The position numbers and the translations under genes were made by a program. From the NCBI GenBank assembly GCA_017414145.1, contig JAFPQL010000074.1, forward strand, positions 1 to 9,285: DNA of 9,285 nucleotides. The letters run 5' to 3'. The notes under the pieces are model-generated. The model saw nothing but the letters and a program-made list of their open reading frames with translations, did no database searches and had not been told where the DNA came from. This DNA comes from Oscillospiraceae bacterium (lineage in GTDB: Bacteria; Bacillota_A; Clostridia; Oscillospirales; Ruminococcaceae). Shown piece after piece: positions 1-7,166 of this stretch; positions within the stretch are counted from its first letter, which is position 1, and every line of letters begins with the position of its first letter.

Positions 1-557
1 CCCTGCCGGATGAGAAGTTCGACGATCCGCTCGGCATCTACACCGGCGGCGGCCTGATCTTCGGCGCGACCGGCGGCGTGATGGAAGCTGCACTGCGTTT
101 TGCCGTTGAGCAGATCAGCGGTGAGAAGCTGCCGGCAGAAAAGGTGGACTTCAAGGAAGTCCGCGGCATCGAGGGCATCAAGGAAGCGTCCTACACCGCA
201 GGCGGCCTGACGGTCAAGGTTGCTGTCGCAAGCGGCCTTTCCAACGCAAGAAAGCTGATGGAGAAGGTTCGCGCAGGCGAGGCAGACTATCAGTTCATCG
301 AGATCATGGCGTGTCCGGGCGGCTGCGTCAACGGCGGCGGTCAGCCGATCCAGCCGGCATCTGTCCGCAACTTCACCGATCTCCGCGCAGAGCGTGCAAA
401 GGCGCTCTACAGCGTCGATGCGCAGATGGAAATGCGCAAATCGCAGGATAACCCCGCCATCCAGACACTCTACAAGGAGTTCTTCGGTGAGCCGGGCAGC
501 CACAAGGCGCACGAGATCCTGCACACCAGCTATGTTGCGCGAAAGGTTCACTTCTGA
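1..557 (+). CDS. [FeFe] hydrogenase catalytic subunit, C-terminal part (5' end outside window)
   Basis: This is the 3' end of an iron-only hydrogenase large subunit, a cytoplasmic enzyme that makes or consumes H2 using the H-cluster. The frame is open from base 3, giving 184 visible residues, and stops at TGA 555-557; the start lies upstream. Two family signatures are visible: FGATGGVMEAALR (codons around 60-98), and MACPGGCVNGGGQP, which carries the last H-cluster cysteines (codons 312-314 and 324-326) followed by GGGQP. The tail (NPAIQTLYKEFFG, then SHKAHEILHTSY) matches the small-subunit-like domain fused to the C-terminus of clostridial monomeric and NAD(H)-linked hydrogenases. Whether it is a stand-alone ferredoxin enzyme or the HydA/HndD subunit of an electron-bifurcating complex cannot be told, because the N-terminal iron-sulfur domains and upstream genes are missing. 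A hairpin terminator follows, so it is probably the last gene of its unit. Confidence 0.95.
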   Translation, partial: LPDEKFDDPLGIYTGGGLIFGATGGVMEAALRFAVEQISGEKLPAEKVDFKEVRGIEGIKEASYTAGGLTVKVAVASGLSNARKLMEKVRAGEADYQFIEIMACPGGCVNGGGQPIQPASVRNFTDLRAERAKALYSVDAQMEMRKSQDNPAIQTLYKEFFGEPGSHKAHEILHTSYVARKVHF

Positions 558-580
558 TCGCAGATTCACAGAAACGAGCG

Positions 581-616
581 ACCGCCGGCCGGGGCAGACC
601 CTGACCGGCGGTTTTG
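581..616 (+). terminator. Intrinsic terminator after the hydrogenase gene
   Basis: A perfect 8-bp stem, ACCGCCGG (581-588) with CCGGCGGT (605-612), encloses a 16-base loop. It runs into a short T tract (TTTT, 612-615). It sits 23 bases after the hydrogenase stop codon and before the next promoter. The stem is strong, but the T tract is short, so efficiency is uncertain. Confidence 0.7.
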
Positions 617-629
617 TCTGCGGTCCGGC

Positions 630-658
630 TTGACAATCCTGCCGCGATATGGTATGAT
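630..658 (+). promoter_or_regulatory. Sigma-A-type promoter for the membrane protein gene
   Basis: The -35 box is TTGACA (630-635, perfect). The spacer is 17 bases and the -10 box is TATGAT (653-658, one mismatch). A TG dinucleotide at 650-651, one base before the -10 box, makes it an extended -10. The expected start of transcription is near 665, about 40 bases before the ATG at 706. Its position just after the terminator supports an independent unit. Confidence 0.8.
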
Positions 659-705
659 GATGCTGTCCCATGCCGGCGGAAGCCGTGCGGCGAAAGGAGA
701 AGTGT

Positions 706-2259
706 ATGAAGAAGCAAACGAAGCAGCGGCTGTTTTTCGCGGCGGCTGTGCTGATATTCTCGGTGATCTGCTGTCTGACGAATATCATTTCGGGCGACGA
801 CTATGTCGGCTATTACAGCCGCGAATACGAGGATTCGTCCTTTATTGCGGGCATCAGCGGGCGCTACTTTGCCGATTTGCTGGCATTCCCGATCATCCGG
901 TATCCGGTGATGCGCTTGATCCTGTATGTCCCGATTCTGTTTCTCTGCATCTGGCTGCTGTCAGACTGCGTGCAGATCCGGGAAAAGCGCATCGGCATCT
1001 CATGGCTTGGGCTGGGGCTCTTCTGTACGATGATTCCGGAGATGTTCGCGCAGGTCATAATGTGGCTGGGTGCCTTTGCGCCGTATGTGCCGCCGGTGGT
1101 GCTGGCGCTGCTGTTCATCCGGACGGTGTTCCGGGAATTTGCCGGAAAGCCCGTAAAATCAAAGTGGACAGTGCCGCTGTTTGCGGCGGTCGGCTTCGCG
1201 GGCGCACTCTGCACGGAGCATATGGCGATTTACAGCTGCTGTCTTGCGCTGTTCGTGCTGCTGTATGCCGGCATCAGCAGGCTGCAAAAGCTCCGTGCCT
1301 ATCAGATCGCGTATGCGGTCGGAGCGGCTGCCGGCACCGTGCTGCTCTTCCTGAATCCGAACTACAGCAAGGTCGCAAACGGCACGGACGAGCACACCTA
1401 CCGGTTCATCGAGACTTCTCCAATCGACATGGTGATGCAGCTTTACATGAAGGTCATCACCTTTTATTCGCAGCGGCTCTGGGTCATCAATTTCCTGATT
1501 GCCGGCTCTCTGCTGCTGCTGTACCGCAAAGCGGACAAATCGGCGTGGAAGCCCGACAAGCTGCGCTTTGCAAAGGTCGCCATGACAATCGTGTTTGCGT
1601 TCCCGACATATTTCGTCATCAATTACGCCTATGTCCGTCTGGAATCCATTGACGCGGCGATGCGGCTTTCCGCACTGGAAACGGCGTTTGCGTTCCTGCA
1701 CCTGATTTCGGTGCTGTATCTCGGCGCGATTCTCTGCGAGCGTCAGAGCGCCCTGCGTCTGACATTCTTTCTGCTGAGTACCGTGATCTGCACCGCGCCG
1801 TTCTGCATGGCGAATCCGGTGACGCACCGCTGTCTGTTCTCGACCTTCTGCTTCTGGCTGCTGGCGGCGCTGGAGCTCTGTATGCAGGCGGCCGGCGTCA
1901 TGGACGGGGAGATGCTGCGGTACTGCCGGAAGGGAGCGTATCTGCTGAGCGGCCTGTTTGCAGGCTATCTGACCTATATCAATCTCCTGAATTTCGTCAC
2001 CTTCCGCATCAATGTCGCCAATCTGAAGGAGCAGCTCAATGAGGGCAAGCAGAGCGTCGTTCTGATCGAGGAGCCGTATATTCGTTATACGCCGGCGTTC
2101 TCCTTTAACCAGATCCTGAGCAAGATTGACGAATACACCAACGGCCCGAAGAAAGATTACATCACCTCGGTGCTGCGGTATCACGGCATTCCGGAGGAGC
2201 AGATTGACCCCAAGCGCCTGACCGTGGTCGAGTTCAGCCTGTATGATTATCTGATGTGA
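706..2259 (+). CDS. Polytopic membrane protein of unknown function (possibly DUF6056-like)
   Basis: The product is 517 residues, starting at ATG 706, which has a well-spaced AAAGGAG (693-699). An in-frame ATG at 670 would add 12 residues but has no comparable site. By eye it has roughly 10-12 hydrophobic segments, around residues 8-28, 68-86, 98-118, 124-141, 155-170, 172-190, 198-216, 259-273, 290-308, 325-343, 351-367, 378-394 and 410-430. A soluble tail of about 85 residues follows. After the first membrane segment an outward-facing loop carries GDDY (30-33) and GRYF (52-55); WLGAFAPYVPP lies at 120-130 and LNPNY at 216-220. An acidic first loop plus the GRY and W-G-NY-like pattern resembles Firmicutes DUF6056 proteins and, loosely, GT-C glycosyltransferases. 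That assignment is from memory of the family pattern and is tentative. It has its own promoter and is not co-transcribed with the hydrogenase. No hairpin terminator is visible after its stop, so some readthrough into the trp leader is possible. Confidence 0.85.
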   Translation: MKKQTKQRLFFAAAVLIFSVICCLTNIISGDDYVGYYSREYEDSSFIAGISGRYFADLLAFPIIRYPVMRLILYVPILFLCIWLLSDCVQIREKRIGISWLGLGLFCTMIPEMFAQVIMWLGAFAPYVPPVVLALLFIRTVFREFAGKPVKSKWTVPLFAAVGFAGALCTEHMAIYSCCLALFVLLYAGISRLQKLRAYQIAYAVGAAAGTVLLFLNPNYSKVANGTDEHTYRFIETSPIDMVMQLYMKVITFYSQRLWVINFLIAGSLLLLYRKADKSAWKPDKLRFAKVAMTIVFAFPTYFVINYAYVRLESIDAAMRLSALETAFAFLHLISVLYLGAILCERQSALRLTFFLLSTVICTAPFCMANPVTHRCLFSTFCFWLLAALELCMQAAGVMDGEMLRYCRKGAYLLSGLFAGYLTYINLLNFVTFRINVANLKEQLNEGKQSVVLIEEPYIRYTPAFSFNQILSKIDEYTNGPKKDYITSVLRYHGIPEEQIDPKRLTVVEFSLYDYLM

Positions 2260-2293
2260 TGGTTGGTAAATGATAAAAATATATTGGAGCCTA

Positions 2294-2322
2294 TTGACAA
2301 AAGCGGCGGAATGCAGTACAAT
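2294..2322 (+). promoter_or_regulatory. Promoter of the trp operon
   Basis: The -35 box is TTGACA (2294-2299, perfect), followed by a 17-base spacer and the -10 box TACAAT (2317-2322, one mismatch). An A/T-rich stretch upstream (about 2269-2286) could act as an UP element. The predicted start, about 2329, lies just before the first T-box helix, so the whole leader is transcribed. Confidence 0.85.
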
Positions 2323-2323
2323 G

Positions 2324-2338
2324 TTATCAACATGATAA
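2324..2338. repeat. Palindrome over the likely transcription start (possible operator)
   Basis: TTATCA (2324-2329) and TGATAA (2333-2338) form a perfect 6-bp inverted repeat around ACA. The repeat begins two bases after the -10 box and covers the expected +1. Position and symmetry would suit a dimeric repressor, but no regulator gene is in the window and the match may be chance. If transcription starts near 2329, most of the left arm is not in the RNA, so an RNA hairpin is unlikely. Confidence 0.3.
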
Positions 2339-2613
2339 ACCGTTGAAGCGGAGATAACGGTGCATATGCTCCTACAGAGAGTCCGGATAGCTGAGAGCCG
2401 GACGGAAGACAGTGCATCAAATGGCCCGCGGAGGGCGCAGTCGGCCGATTCGTGCCGGTAAAACTGCGACGGTAGGACATCCGTGAATTGTCGGGGATAT
2501 GCTGGTATCCTGCAAAAAGTGCGTGCGGCAGATTGCCGGCACGAATCAAGGTGGCACCGCGAGTTTGTCAGTCAGACCCGTCCTTGACCGTAAGCGTTGA
2601 GGACGGGTTTTTT
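2329..2613 (+). ncRNA. T-box riboswitch leader, tRNA-Trp specific
   Basis: This leader senses uncharged tRNA-Trp and lets transcription continue into the trp genes. Stem I is built from CCGUUG/CAG(U)CGG (2340-2345 with 2438-2444), GCGG/CCGC (2348-2351 with 2426-2429), GGUGCAU/GUGCAUC (2359-2365 with 2412-2418) and a distal hairpin GUCCGG/CCGGAC containing the typical AGCUGAGAG. The specifier loop lies between the second and third helices, with AGAUAAC on one side and AAAUGGC on the other, placing UGG (2422-2424) as the Trp specifier. The T-box core AAGGUGGCACCGCG is at 2548-2561. The antiterminator is UCAAGG/CCUUGA (2546-2551 with 2582-2587) plus GCG/CGU (2559-2561 with 2579-2581), with bulge UGGCACC. 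The UGGC bulge would pair with GCCA of a tRNA with discriminator G, as bacterial tRNA-Trp has. A large extra helix (2447-2458 with 2536-2547) sits where stem III is expected. Confidence 0.95.
2576..2613 (+). terminator. Regulated intrinsic terminator of the T-box
   Basis: ACCCGUCCU (2576-2584) pairs perfectly with AGGACGGGU (2600-2608), extended inward by U-G, G-U, A-U and C-G pairs around a 7-base loop (2589-2595). A run of six T (2608-2613) follows. Its 5' arm contains the 3' arm of the antiterminator (2579-2587), so the two folds exclude each other. That is the standard T-box switch. Confidence 0.93.
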
Positions 2614-2632
2614 ATGTGCAAAGGAGCGGTAT

Positions 2633-2707
2633 ATGCTGGGGATTCCGGGCAGACGATGGCGGCTTCAGTCAGATGAAACGAAAAAATCTGCTGAAAAGGA
2701 GCCATAA
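2633..2707 (+). CDS. Possible 24-codon ORF between T-box terminator and trpE
   Basis: ATG 2633 is preceded by AAAGGAG (2620-2626) with 6 bases between, as good a ribosome binding site as the real genes here have. The ORF encodes MLGIPGRRWRLQSDETKKSA followed by EKEP, and ends at TAA 2705-2707. The stop is three bases before the trpE ATG, and the last codons run through the trpE ribosome binding site (2695-2701). Translation could therefore couple to trpE by reinitiation. It has only one Trp codon, so it is not a classical attenuation leader peptide. The peptide resembles nothing I know. It may simply be chance in the spacer between the terminator and trpE. Confidence 0.3.
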   Translation: MLGIPGRRWRLQSDETKKSAEKEP

Positions 2708-2710
2708 CTG

Positions 2711-4189
2711 ATGAAAATTTCACCGACCCTTTCCGAGGCGGTCTCCTGTGCGGCAGGCGGCGAATACGCTGTGCTGCCGGTTTCCTGCGAGATGCTCTCG
2801 GATTCCGTCACGCCGATCGGCGTGCTGCGGATCCTGCGGAATGTTTCCGCGCATACTTTTCTGTTCGAGTCCGTGACAGAGCATGGCACAAACGGACGCT
2901 ACACCTTTCTGGGATTTGACCCGAAGCTGGAAATCAGCTGCGCCGACGGCACCATGCGCATCGGCGATGTGACGCTTCAGACGGCGAATCCCGGCGAACA
3001 TCTGCGGGAGCTGATGCAGGCCTACCGCAGCCCGAAGCCCGCGGGGCTGCCGCCCTTTACCGGCGGTCTGGTCGGGTATTTTGCCTATGATTATTTCGGC
3101 TATCAGGAGCCGTCCGTCCGGACCGCGACGGAGAATGCAGACCGGTTCCGCGACCTCGACCTGATGCTGTTTGACAAGGTCATCGCCTTTGACCACTTCC
3201 GGCAGAAGATCATCCTGATCGCCAACATGAAGCTCGATCATCCGGAGGAGGAATATCACCGTGCGGTGCTGGCGCTCCGTCAGATGTACGATCTGATCCG
3301 GAACGGCGAACCGGCAGCCGAGCCGGAGAGCCGCATGACCGGCGAGATGACCCCGCTGATGAGCCGGGAGGCCTACTGCGGCATGGTGGAGCGCGCCAAG
3401 CACCACATCCGCGAGGGTGACATCTTCCAGATTGTGCTCTCAAACCGGTTCAGCGCACCGTTCACGGGGACGCTGCTCAACACCTACCGGATGCTTCGGA
3501 CGGTCAATCCCTCGCCGTATATGTTCTTCCTCTCCGGCACGGATGTCGAAGTCGCGGGCGCCTCGCCAGAGACGCTGGTGCGGCTGGAGGACGGCGTCCT
3601 GCACACCTCTCCGCTGGCCGGAACCCGTCCCCGCGGGAAAACACCGCAGGAGGACGCCGCGCTGGAGCAGGAGCTGCTCGCGGACGAAAAGGAGCTCGCC
3701 GAGCACAATATGCTGGTTGATCTGGGACGCAACGATCTGGGCAGAGTCAGCCGGTACGGCACAGTGACCGTCGAGAAATATCACGAGATCCTGCGTTATT
3801 CCCATGTGATGCACATCGGCTCGGTCGTCCGCGGTGAAATCCGCGAGGACTGCGACGCGATCGACGCGCTGAACGCGGTGCTGCCCGCCGGAACGCTCTC
3901 CGGCGCACCGAAAATCCGCGCCTGTCAGCTCATCGGCGAGCTGGAGGGCGCAAAGCGCGGGATTTACGGCGGCGCGGTCGGCTATCTCTCCTTCTGCGGC
4001 GATCTTGACACCTGCATTGCGATCCGCATTGCCTTCCGCAAGAACGGCAGAGTCTTTGTCCGGAGCGGGGCGGGCATCGTTGCGGATTCCGTACCCGAAA
4101 AAGAGTATCAGGAGTGCATCAACAAGGCGGCTGCGGTCGTCAATGCCCTGAAGGAAGCGGAGGCGATCAACGATGATTCTGCTGATTGA
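2711..4189 (+). CDS. trpE: Anthranilate synthase component I (TrpE)
   Basis: TrpE converts chorismate to anthranilate, the first step of tryptophan synthesis, using ammonia delivered by the TrpG glutaminase. The 492-residue length is normal for the family. The N-terminal domain has LFESVTE (51-57) and GRYTFLGF (62-69), the region forming the tryptophan feedback site, then [12 protein letters not shown] (118-129). The chorismate-binding domain has [13 protein letters not shown] (235-247), NPSPYM (266-271), [10 protein letters not shown] (300-309), [18 protein letters not shown] (325-342) and [21 protein letters not shown] (419-439) with its Mg-binding acidic residues. The intact ES and NPSPYM elements suggest a feedback-sensitive enzyme (inference from family knowledge). 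TrpE rather than PabB is supported by the Trp T-box upstream and the full trp operon downstream. The start is backed by AAAGGAG (2695-2701), 9 bases upstream. The 3' end overlaps trpG by 17 bases. Confidence 0.97.
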   Translation: MKISPTLSEAVSCAAGGEYAVLPVSCEMLSDSVTPIGVLRILRNVSAHTFLFESVTEHGTNGRYTFLGFDPKLEISCADGTMRIGDVTLQTANPGEHLRELMQAYRSPKPAGLPPFTGGLVGYFAYDYFGYQEPSVRTATENADRFRDLDLMLFDKVIAFDHFRQKIILIANMKLDHPEEEYHRAVLALRQMYDLIRNGEPAAEPESRMTGEMTPLMSREAYCGMVERAKHHIREGDIFQIVLSNRFSAPFTGTLLNTYRMLRTVNPSPYMFFLSGTDVEVAGASPETLVRLEDGVLHTSPLAGTRPRGKTPQEDAALEQELLADEKELAEHNMLVDLGRNDLGRVSRYGTVTVEKYHEILRYSHVMHIGSVVRGEIREDCDAIDALNAVLPAGTLSGAPKIRACQLIGELEGAKRGIYGGAVGYLSFCGDLDTCIAIRIAFRKNGRVFVRSGAGIVADSVPEKEYQECINKAAAVVNALKEAEAINDDSAD

Positions 4190-5777
4190 TAATTACGACA
4201 GCTTTTCCTACAATCTGTTCCAGCTTGTCGGCGCGCTCAATCCGGACATCCGGGTCATCCGCAATGACGCGATGACCGTACAGGAGATCGAGGCGCTTCA
4301 TCCGAGCCACATCATTCTGTCGCCGGGGCCGGGACGCCCGGAGGATGCCGGCGTGACGACGGAGGTCGTGCGGCAGCTCGGCGGGCGCGTCCCGATGCTC
4401 GGTGTGTGTCTCGGTCATCAGGCGATCTGTGCGGCGTTCGGCGCGGAGGTCGTTCACGCAAAGTCGCTGATGCACGGCAAGCAGTCCGAGGTGACGCTCG
4501 ATACTGCATCCACACTGTTCCGGGGACTGCCGGAACGGGTTCCGGTTGCGCGCTATCACTCCCTCGCGGCGCTCGAATCCACGGTGCCTGCCTGTCTCCA
4601 TGTCACCGCCCGCACGGCAGACGGCGAAATCATGGCAGTACAGCACGAATCCAAGCCGATTTTCGGCGTACAGTTTCATCCGGAGTCGATTCTGACACCG
4701 GACGGCAGACAAATGCTGCAAAACTTTTTGCGGCTCGGTCAAAAGGAGGAAACCCATATGATCTCAGAAGCAATCAAGAAAATTGTTGACAAGCGGGATT
4801 TGACATATGAGGAAGCATACACCGTCATGAACGAAATCATGGACGGAAAGACGACACCGACGCAGAATGCAGCATTTTTAGCAGCGCTCTCGACCAAGAG
4901 CACGAAGGCCGAAACGATTGAGGAGATCACCGGCTGTGCGGCGGCGATGCGCGAGCACGCGCTTCATGTGGAGCATGACTACGATGTGGTGGAAATTGTC
5001 GGGACGGGCGGCGACAACGCCAATTCCTTCAACATCTCCACGACATCCGCGATTGTCGCGGCAGCAGGCGGCGCAAAGGTCGCCAAGCACGGCAACCGTG
5101 CGGCATCGTCCAAGTGCGGTGCGGCGGACTGTCTGGAGGCACTCGGCGTCAACATCGAGCAGAGCCCGGAACGCGCGGCAGAGCTGCTCGGCGAGGTCGG
5201 AATGTGCTTCTGCTTTGCGCAGAAATACCACACCTCGATGAAATATGTCGGCAGCATCCGCAGGGAGCTCGGCGTCCGGACGGTGTTCAACATCCTCGGC
5301 CCGCTGACGAATCCTGCCAATGCGCGGCGCGTGGTCATCGGCGTGTATGACGCTTCGCTGGTCAACCCGCTGGCTGAAGTGCTGATGCGCCTCGGCGTCC
5401 GGCGCGGCATGGTCGTCTACGGCCTTGACCGTCTGGACGAGATTTCCATGAGCGCGGAGACGCTGGTCTGTGAATTTGATGTGGAAGGCGCCAAGACCTA
5501 TACGGTGGCGCCGGAGGACTTCGGGCTGGAAAGATGTGACAAATCGGAGCTCACAGGCGGAACGCCGGAGGAGAATGCCGCGATGACGCGTGCGATTCTC
5601 AGCGGCAGCGAGCAGGGCGCAAAGCGCGGTGCCGTGCTGCTGAACGCGGGCGCTGCACTGTATATCGCCGAGCTTGTACCGACGATGGCGGAGGGTGTGA
5701 AGCTTGCCGCCGAGCTGATTGACAGCGGCGCCGCCATGCAGAAGCTCACTGACTTTATTGCGGCATCGAACCGCTGA
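4173..5777 (+). CDS. trpGD: TrpG-TrpD fusion: anthranilate synthase glutaminase / anthranilate phosphoribosyltransferase
   Basis: One 534-residue frame holds two enzymes. Residues 1-190 are a class I glutamine amidotransferase: [10 protein letters not shown] (51-60), nucleophile Cys79 in GVCLGHQ, and catalytic His169 and Glu171 in FHPES. It supplies ammonia to TrpE. Residues 196-534 are anthranilate phosphoribosyltransferase, which joins anthranilate to PRPP: GTGGD (277-281), NISTTSA (287-293), [21 protein letters not shown] (305-325), [20 protein letters not shown] (363-382) and DEISMS (422-427). The linker QKEETH (190-195) is the read-through of a ribosome binding site: AAAGGAGG (4742-4749) stands 8 bases before an in-frame ATG (4758) that would give a normal 339-residue TrpD. 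Both a fusion and a separate TrpD could therefore be made. TrpGD fusions are known in enterobacteria. The gene starts inside trpE (ATG 4173, GGAGG at 4159-4163), which implies coupled translation. No domain looks broken. Confidence 0.95.
   Translation: MILLIDNYDSFSYNLFQLVGALNPDIRVIRNDAMTVQEIEALHPSHIILSPGPGRPEDAGVTTEVVRQLGGRVPMLGVCLGHQAICAAFGAEVVHAKSLMHGKQSEVTLDTASTLFRGLPERVPVARYHSLAALESTVPACLHVTARTADGEIMAVQHESKPIFGVQFHPESILTPDGRQMLQNFLRLGQKEETHMISEAIKKIVDKRDLTYEEAYTVMNEIMDGKTTPTQNAAFLAALSTKSTKAETIEEITGCAAAMREHALHVEHDYDVVEIVGTGGDNANSFNISTTSAIVAAAGGAKVAKHGNRAASSKCGAADCLEALGVNIEQSPERAAELLGEVGMCFCFAQKYHTSMKYVGSIRRELGVRTVFNILGPLTNPANARRVVIGVYDASLVNPLAEVLMRLGVRRGMVVYGLDRLDEISMSAETLVCEFDVEGAKTYTVAPEDFGLERCDKSELTGGTPEENAAMTRAILSGSEQGAKRGAVLLNAGAALYIAELVPTMAEGVKLAAELIDSGAAMQKLTDFIAASNR
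4742..4760 (+). promoter_or_regulatory. Internal ribosome binding site and TrpD start inside trpGD
   Basis: AAAGGAGG (4742-4749) is followed after 8 bases by ATG 4758, in frame with the TrpD domain (codon 196 of the fusion). It is the strongest ribosome binding site in the operon and lies exactly at the domain boundary. Codon 190 is CAA (4740-4742), one C-to-T change from TAA, which suggests recent loss of the trpG stop codon or a base-call error. Confidence 0.75.
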
Positions 5778-5781
5778 GCGT

Positions 5782-6570
5782 ATGAGCACGATTTTAGAGG
5801 AGCTGGCGGCATTTGCCGCGGAACGCACCGCGAATGCCAAGCGCAAGCGCCCGCTGTTCTCGGTGCGGGCGGATGCCGAGCAGATGCCGCACGGGGATTT
5901 CCCGTTCACGGCGGCGCTGTCCGGTGACCGGCTGGCCTTCATCTGCGAGTGCAAGAAGGCATCGCCCTCCAAGGGTCTGATTGCGCCGGATTTCCCGTAT
6001 CTGCGCATTGCAAAGGAATATGAGGCGGCCGGTGCGGACTGCATTTCCGTGCTGACGGAGCCGAGCCGCTTCCTCGGAGATGACAGCTATCTGGCGGAAA
6101 TTGCCGCCGGGGTGTCGCTGCCCTGTCTGCGCAAGGACTTCACCGTTGACCCGTATATGATCTATGAGGCGAAGCTGCTCGGCGCATCGGCGGTGCTGCT
6201 GATCTGTGCGCTGCTTGACAAATCGCGGCTTTCCGAGTATCATAAGATAGCGGAGTCTGTCGGACTGTCTGTTCTGGTGGAGGCGCATGACGAATCCGAG
6301 GCGGAAACCGCCGCGGAGATCGGTGCGCACATCATCGGCGTCAATAACCGCAACCTGAAGGATTTTTCCGTGGACACAGGCCGTGTGCAGATGCTGCGGC
6401 GCTGCGTGCCGGCGGATACGCTGTTTGTTGCGGAGAGCGGAATGCAGACCGCGGAGGACATCCGACGGGTGCGGGAAGCGGGCGCAGACGCCGTGCTGAT
6501 CGGGGAAGCGCTGATGCGTGCGCCGGACAAGGCCGCAATGCTGCGGCAGCTCAGAGGGCAGGAGGCATGA
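5782..6570 (+). CDS. trpC: Indole-3-glycerol-phosphate synthase (TrpC)
   Basis: TrpC closes the indole ring, turning carboxyphenylamino-deoxyribulose phosphate into indole-3-glycerol phosphate with loss of CO2. The product is 262 residues, a normal length for a stand-alone TIM-barrel TrpC. Catalytic elements are in order: Glu56 and Lys58 in CECKKASPSKG (55-65), Lys118 in LRKDF, Glu168 in LVEAH, Asn189 in GVNNRNL, Glu218-Ser219 in VAESG, and the phosphate-binding AVLIGEALM (237-245). ATG 5782 was chosen over an in-frame ATG at 5719 because the family N-terminus (ILEEL...) starts here and the longer form would overlap trpD by 59 bases. The start lies four bases after the trpD stop with no clear ribosome binding site, so translation probably depends on reinitiation. 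Its stop overlaps the trpF start as ATGA. TrpC is separate from TrpF here, unlike the E. coli TrpCF fusion. Confidence 0.96.
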   Translation: MSTILEELAAFAAERTANAKRKRPLFSVRADAEQMPHGDFPFTAALSGDRLAFICECKKASPSKGLIAPDFPYLRIAKEYEAAGADCISVLTEPSRFLGDDSYLAEIAAGVSLPCLRKDFTVDPYMIYEAKLLGASAVLLICALLDKSRLSEYHKIAESVGLSVLVEAHDESEAETAAEIGAHIIGVNNRNLKDFSVDTGRVQMLRRCVPADTLFVAESGMQTAEDIRRVREAGADAVLIGEALMRAPDKAAMLRQLRGQEA

Positions 6571-7166
6571 CCTGCGTCAAGCTCTGCGGGCTGATGTCCG
6601 CGGCAGATGCGGCGGCGGCAAACCGCTGCAAACCCGATTACGCGGGGATGATTCTCTCCGCCGGATTCCGGCGGTCGGTCACGCCCGAAACGGCATCCGG
6701 CATCCGGCAGACGCTCGATTCTGCGATTCCGGCGGTCGGTGTTTTTGTCAGCGCACAGCCGGATGAAATCGCTGCGTATGCAAACCGCGGCATCATACAG
6801 TATGTGCAGCTCCACGGCAGCGAGGACGCGGCGTATTTACGCGCACTGCGGCAGATCTGCACGCTGCCGGTCATACAGGCGTTCCGCATCGGATCGGCGG
6901 ACGATCTGGAGCAGGCTGCACAGTCCGAGGCAGATTTGATTCTGCTGGACAGCGGCACCGGTACCGGTGCGCGCTTTGACTGGACGCTGCTGAAGGGCTT
7001 TTCGCGTCCGTATCTGCTGGCAGGCGGTCTGACGCCTGAGAATGTCGCAGAGGCGGTCCGGATGCTCCGCCCGTTCGGCGTGGATGTCAGCAGCGGCATT
7101 GAGACGGACGGCAGAAAGGACGCCGGAAAAATGCGCAGGTTTACGGAATCTGCGCGCGGCGTATAA
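6567..7166 (+). CDS. trpF: Phosphoribosylanthranilate isomerase (TrpF)
   Basis: TrpF isomerises phosphoribosylanthranilate to the substrate of TrpC. The product is 199 residues, a typical monofunctional TIM-barrel TrpF. The catalytic Cys7 is in VKLCGL (4-9) and the catalytic Asp128 is in LLDSGTGTG (126-134). Other family landmarks are QLHG (81-84), [10 protein letters not shown] (151-160) and VDVSSGIET (172-180), which bind the phosphate. The start overlaps the trpC stop by four bases (ATGA). An AGGAGG at 6560-6565 is only one base from the ATG, too close for normal use; the better-spaced AGAGGG (6553-6558) and coupling to trpC are more likely. The N-terminus through KLCG fits the family, so I see no reason to move the start. 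Confidence 0.95.
   Translation: MTCVKLCGLMSAADAAAANRCKPDYAGMILSAGFRRSVTPETASGIRQTLDSAIPAVGVFVSAQPDEIAAYANRGIIQYVQLHGSEDAAYLRALRQICTLPVIQAFRIGSADDLEQAAQSEADLILLDSGTGTGARFDWTLLKGFSRPYLLAGGLTPENVAEAVRMLRPFGVDVSSGIETDGRKDAGKMRRFTESARGV

Noticed and set aside
1..705. Functional link between the hydrogenase, the membrane protein and the trp genes
   Set aside because: A terminator and separate promoters divide the three units, and nothing in the sequences suggests a shared pathway.
630..1652. 340-codon + strand frame overlapping the membrane protein gene
   Set aside because: Its start lies on the promoter -35/-10 region and its product looks like an out-of-frame reading. The 706-2259 frame has the ribosome binding site and coherent membrane segments.
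1159..2184. 341-codon open frame on the - strand opposite the membrane protein gene
   Set aside because: The composition is low-hydrophobic and Gln/Arg/His-rich, as expected for the complement of a membrane-protein gene. The + strand frame has the promoter, ribosome binding site and membrane segments.
2488..2676. 62-codon + strand frame within the T-box leader
   Set aside because: It runs through the antiterminator and terminator of a structured RNA, has no ribosome binding site and shows no protein-like features.
2329..2710. Classical trp attenuator with a Trp-rich leader peptide, or a TRAP-type leader
   Set aside because: There is no ORF with tandem Trp codons and no array of GAG/UAG triplets, while the T-box core, specifier and switch helices are all present.
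5719..5781. Upstream in-frame start for trpC
   Set aside because: It would add 21 residues unlike the TrpC N-terminus and overlap trpD by 59 bases. The ATG at 5782 fits the family and operon spacing.
4878..6044. 388-codon open frame on the - strand opposite trpD/trpC
   Set aside because: It is an antisense shadow of two well-identified enzymes with no sign of a ribosome binding site or known motif.
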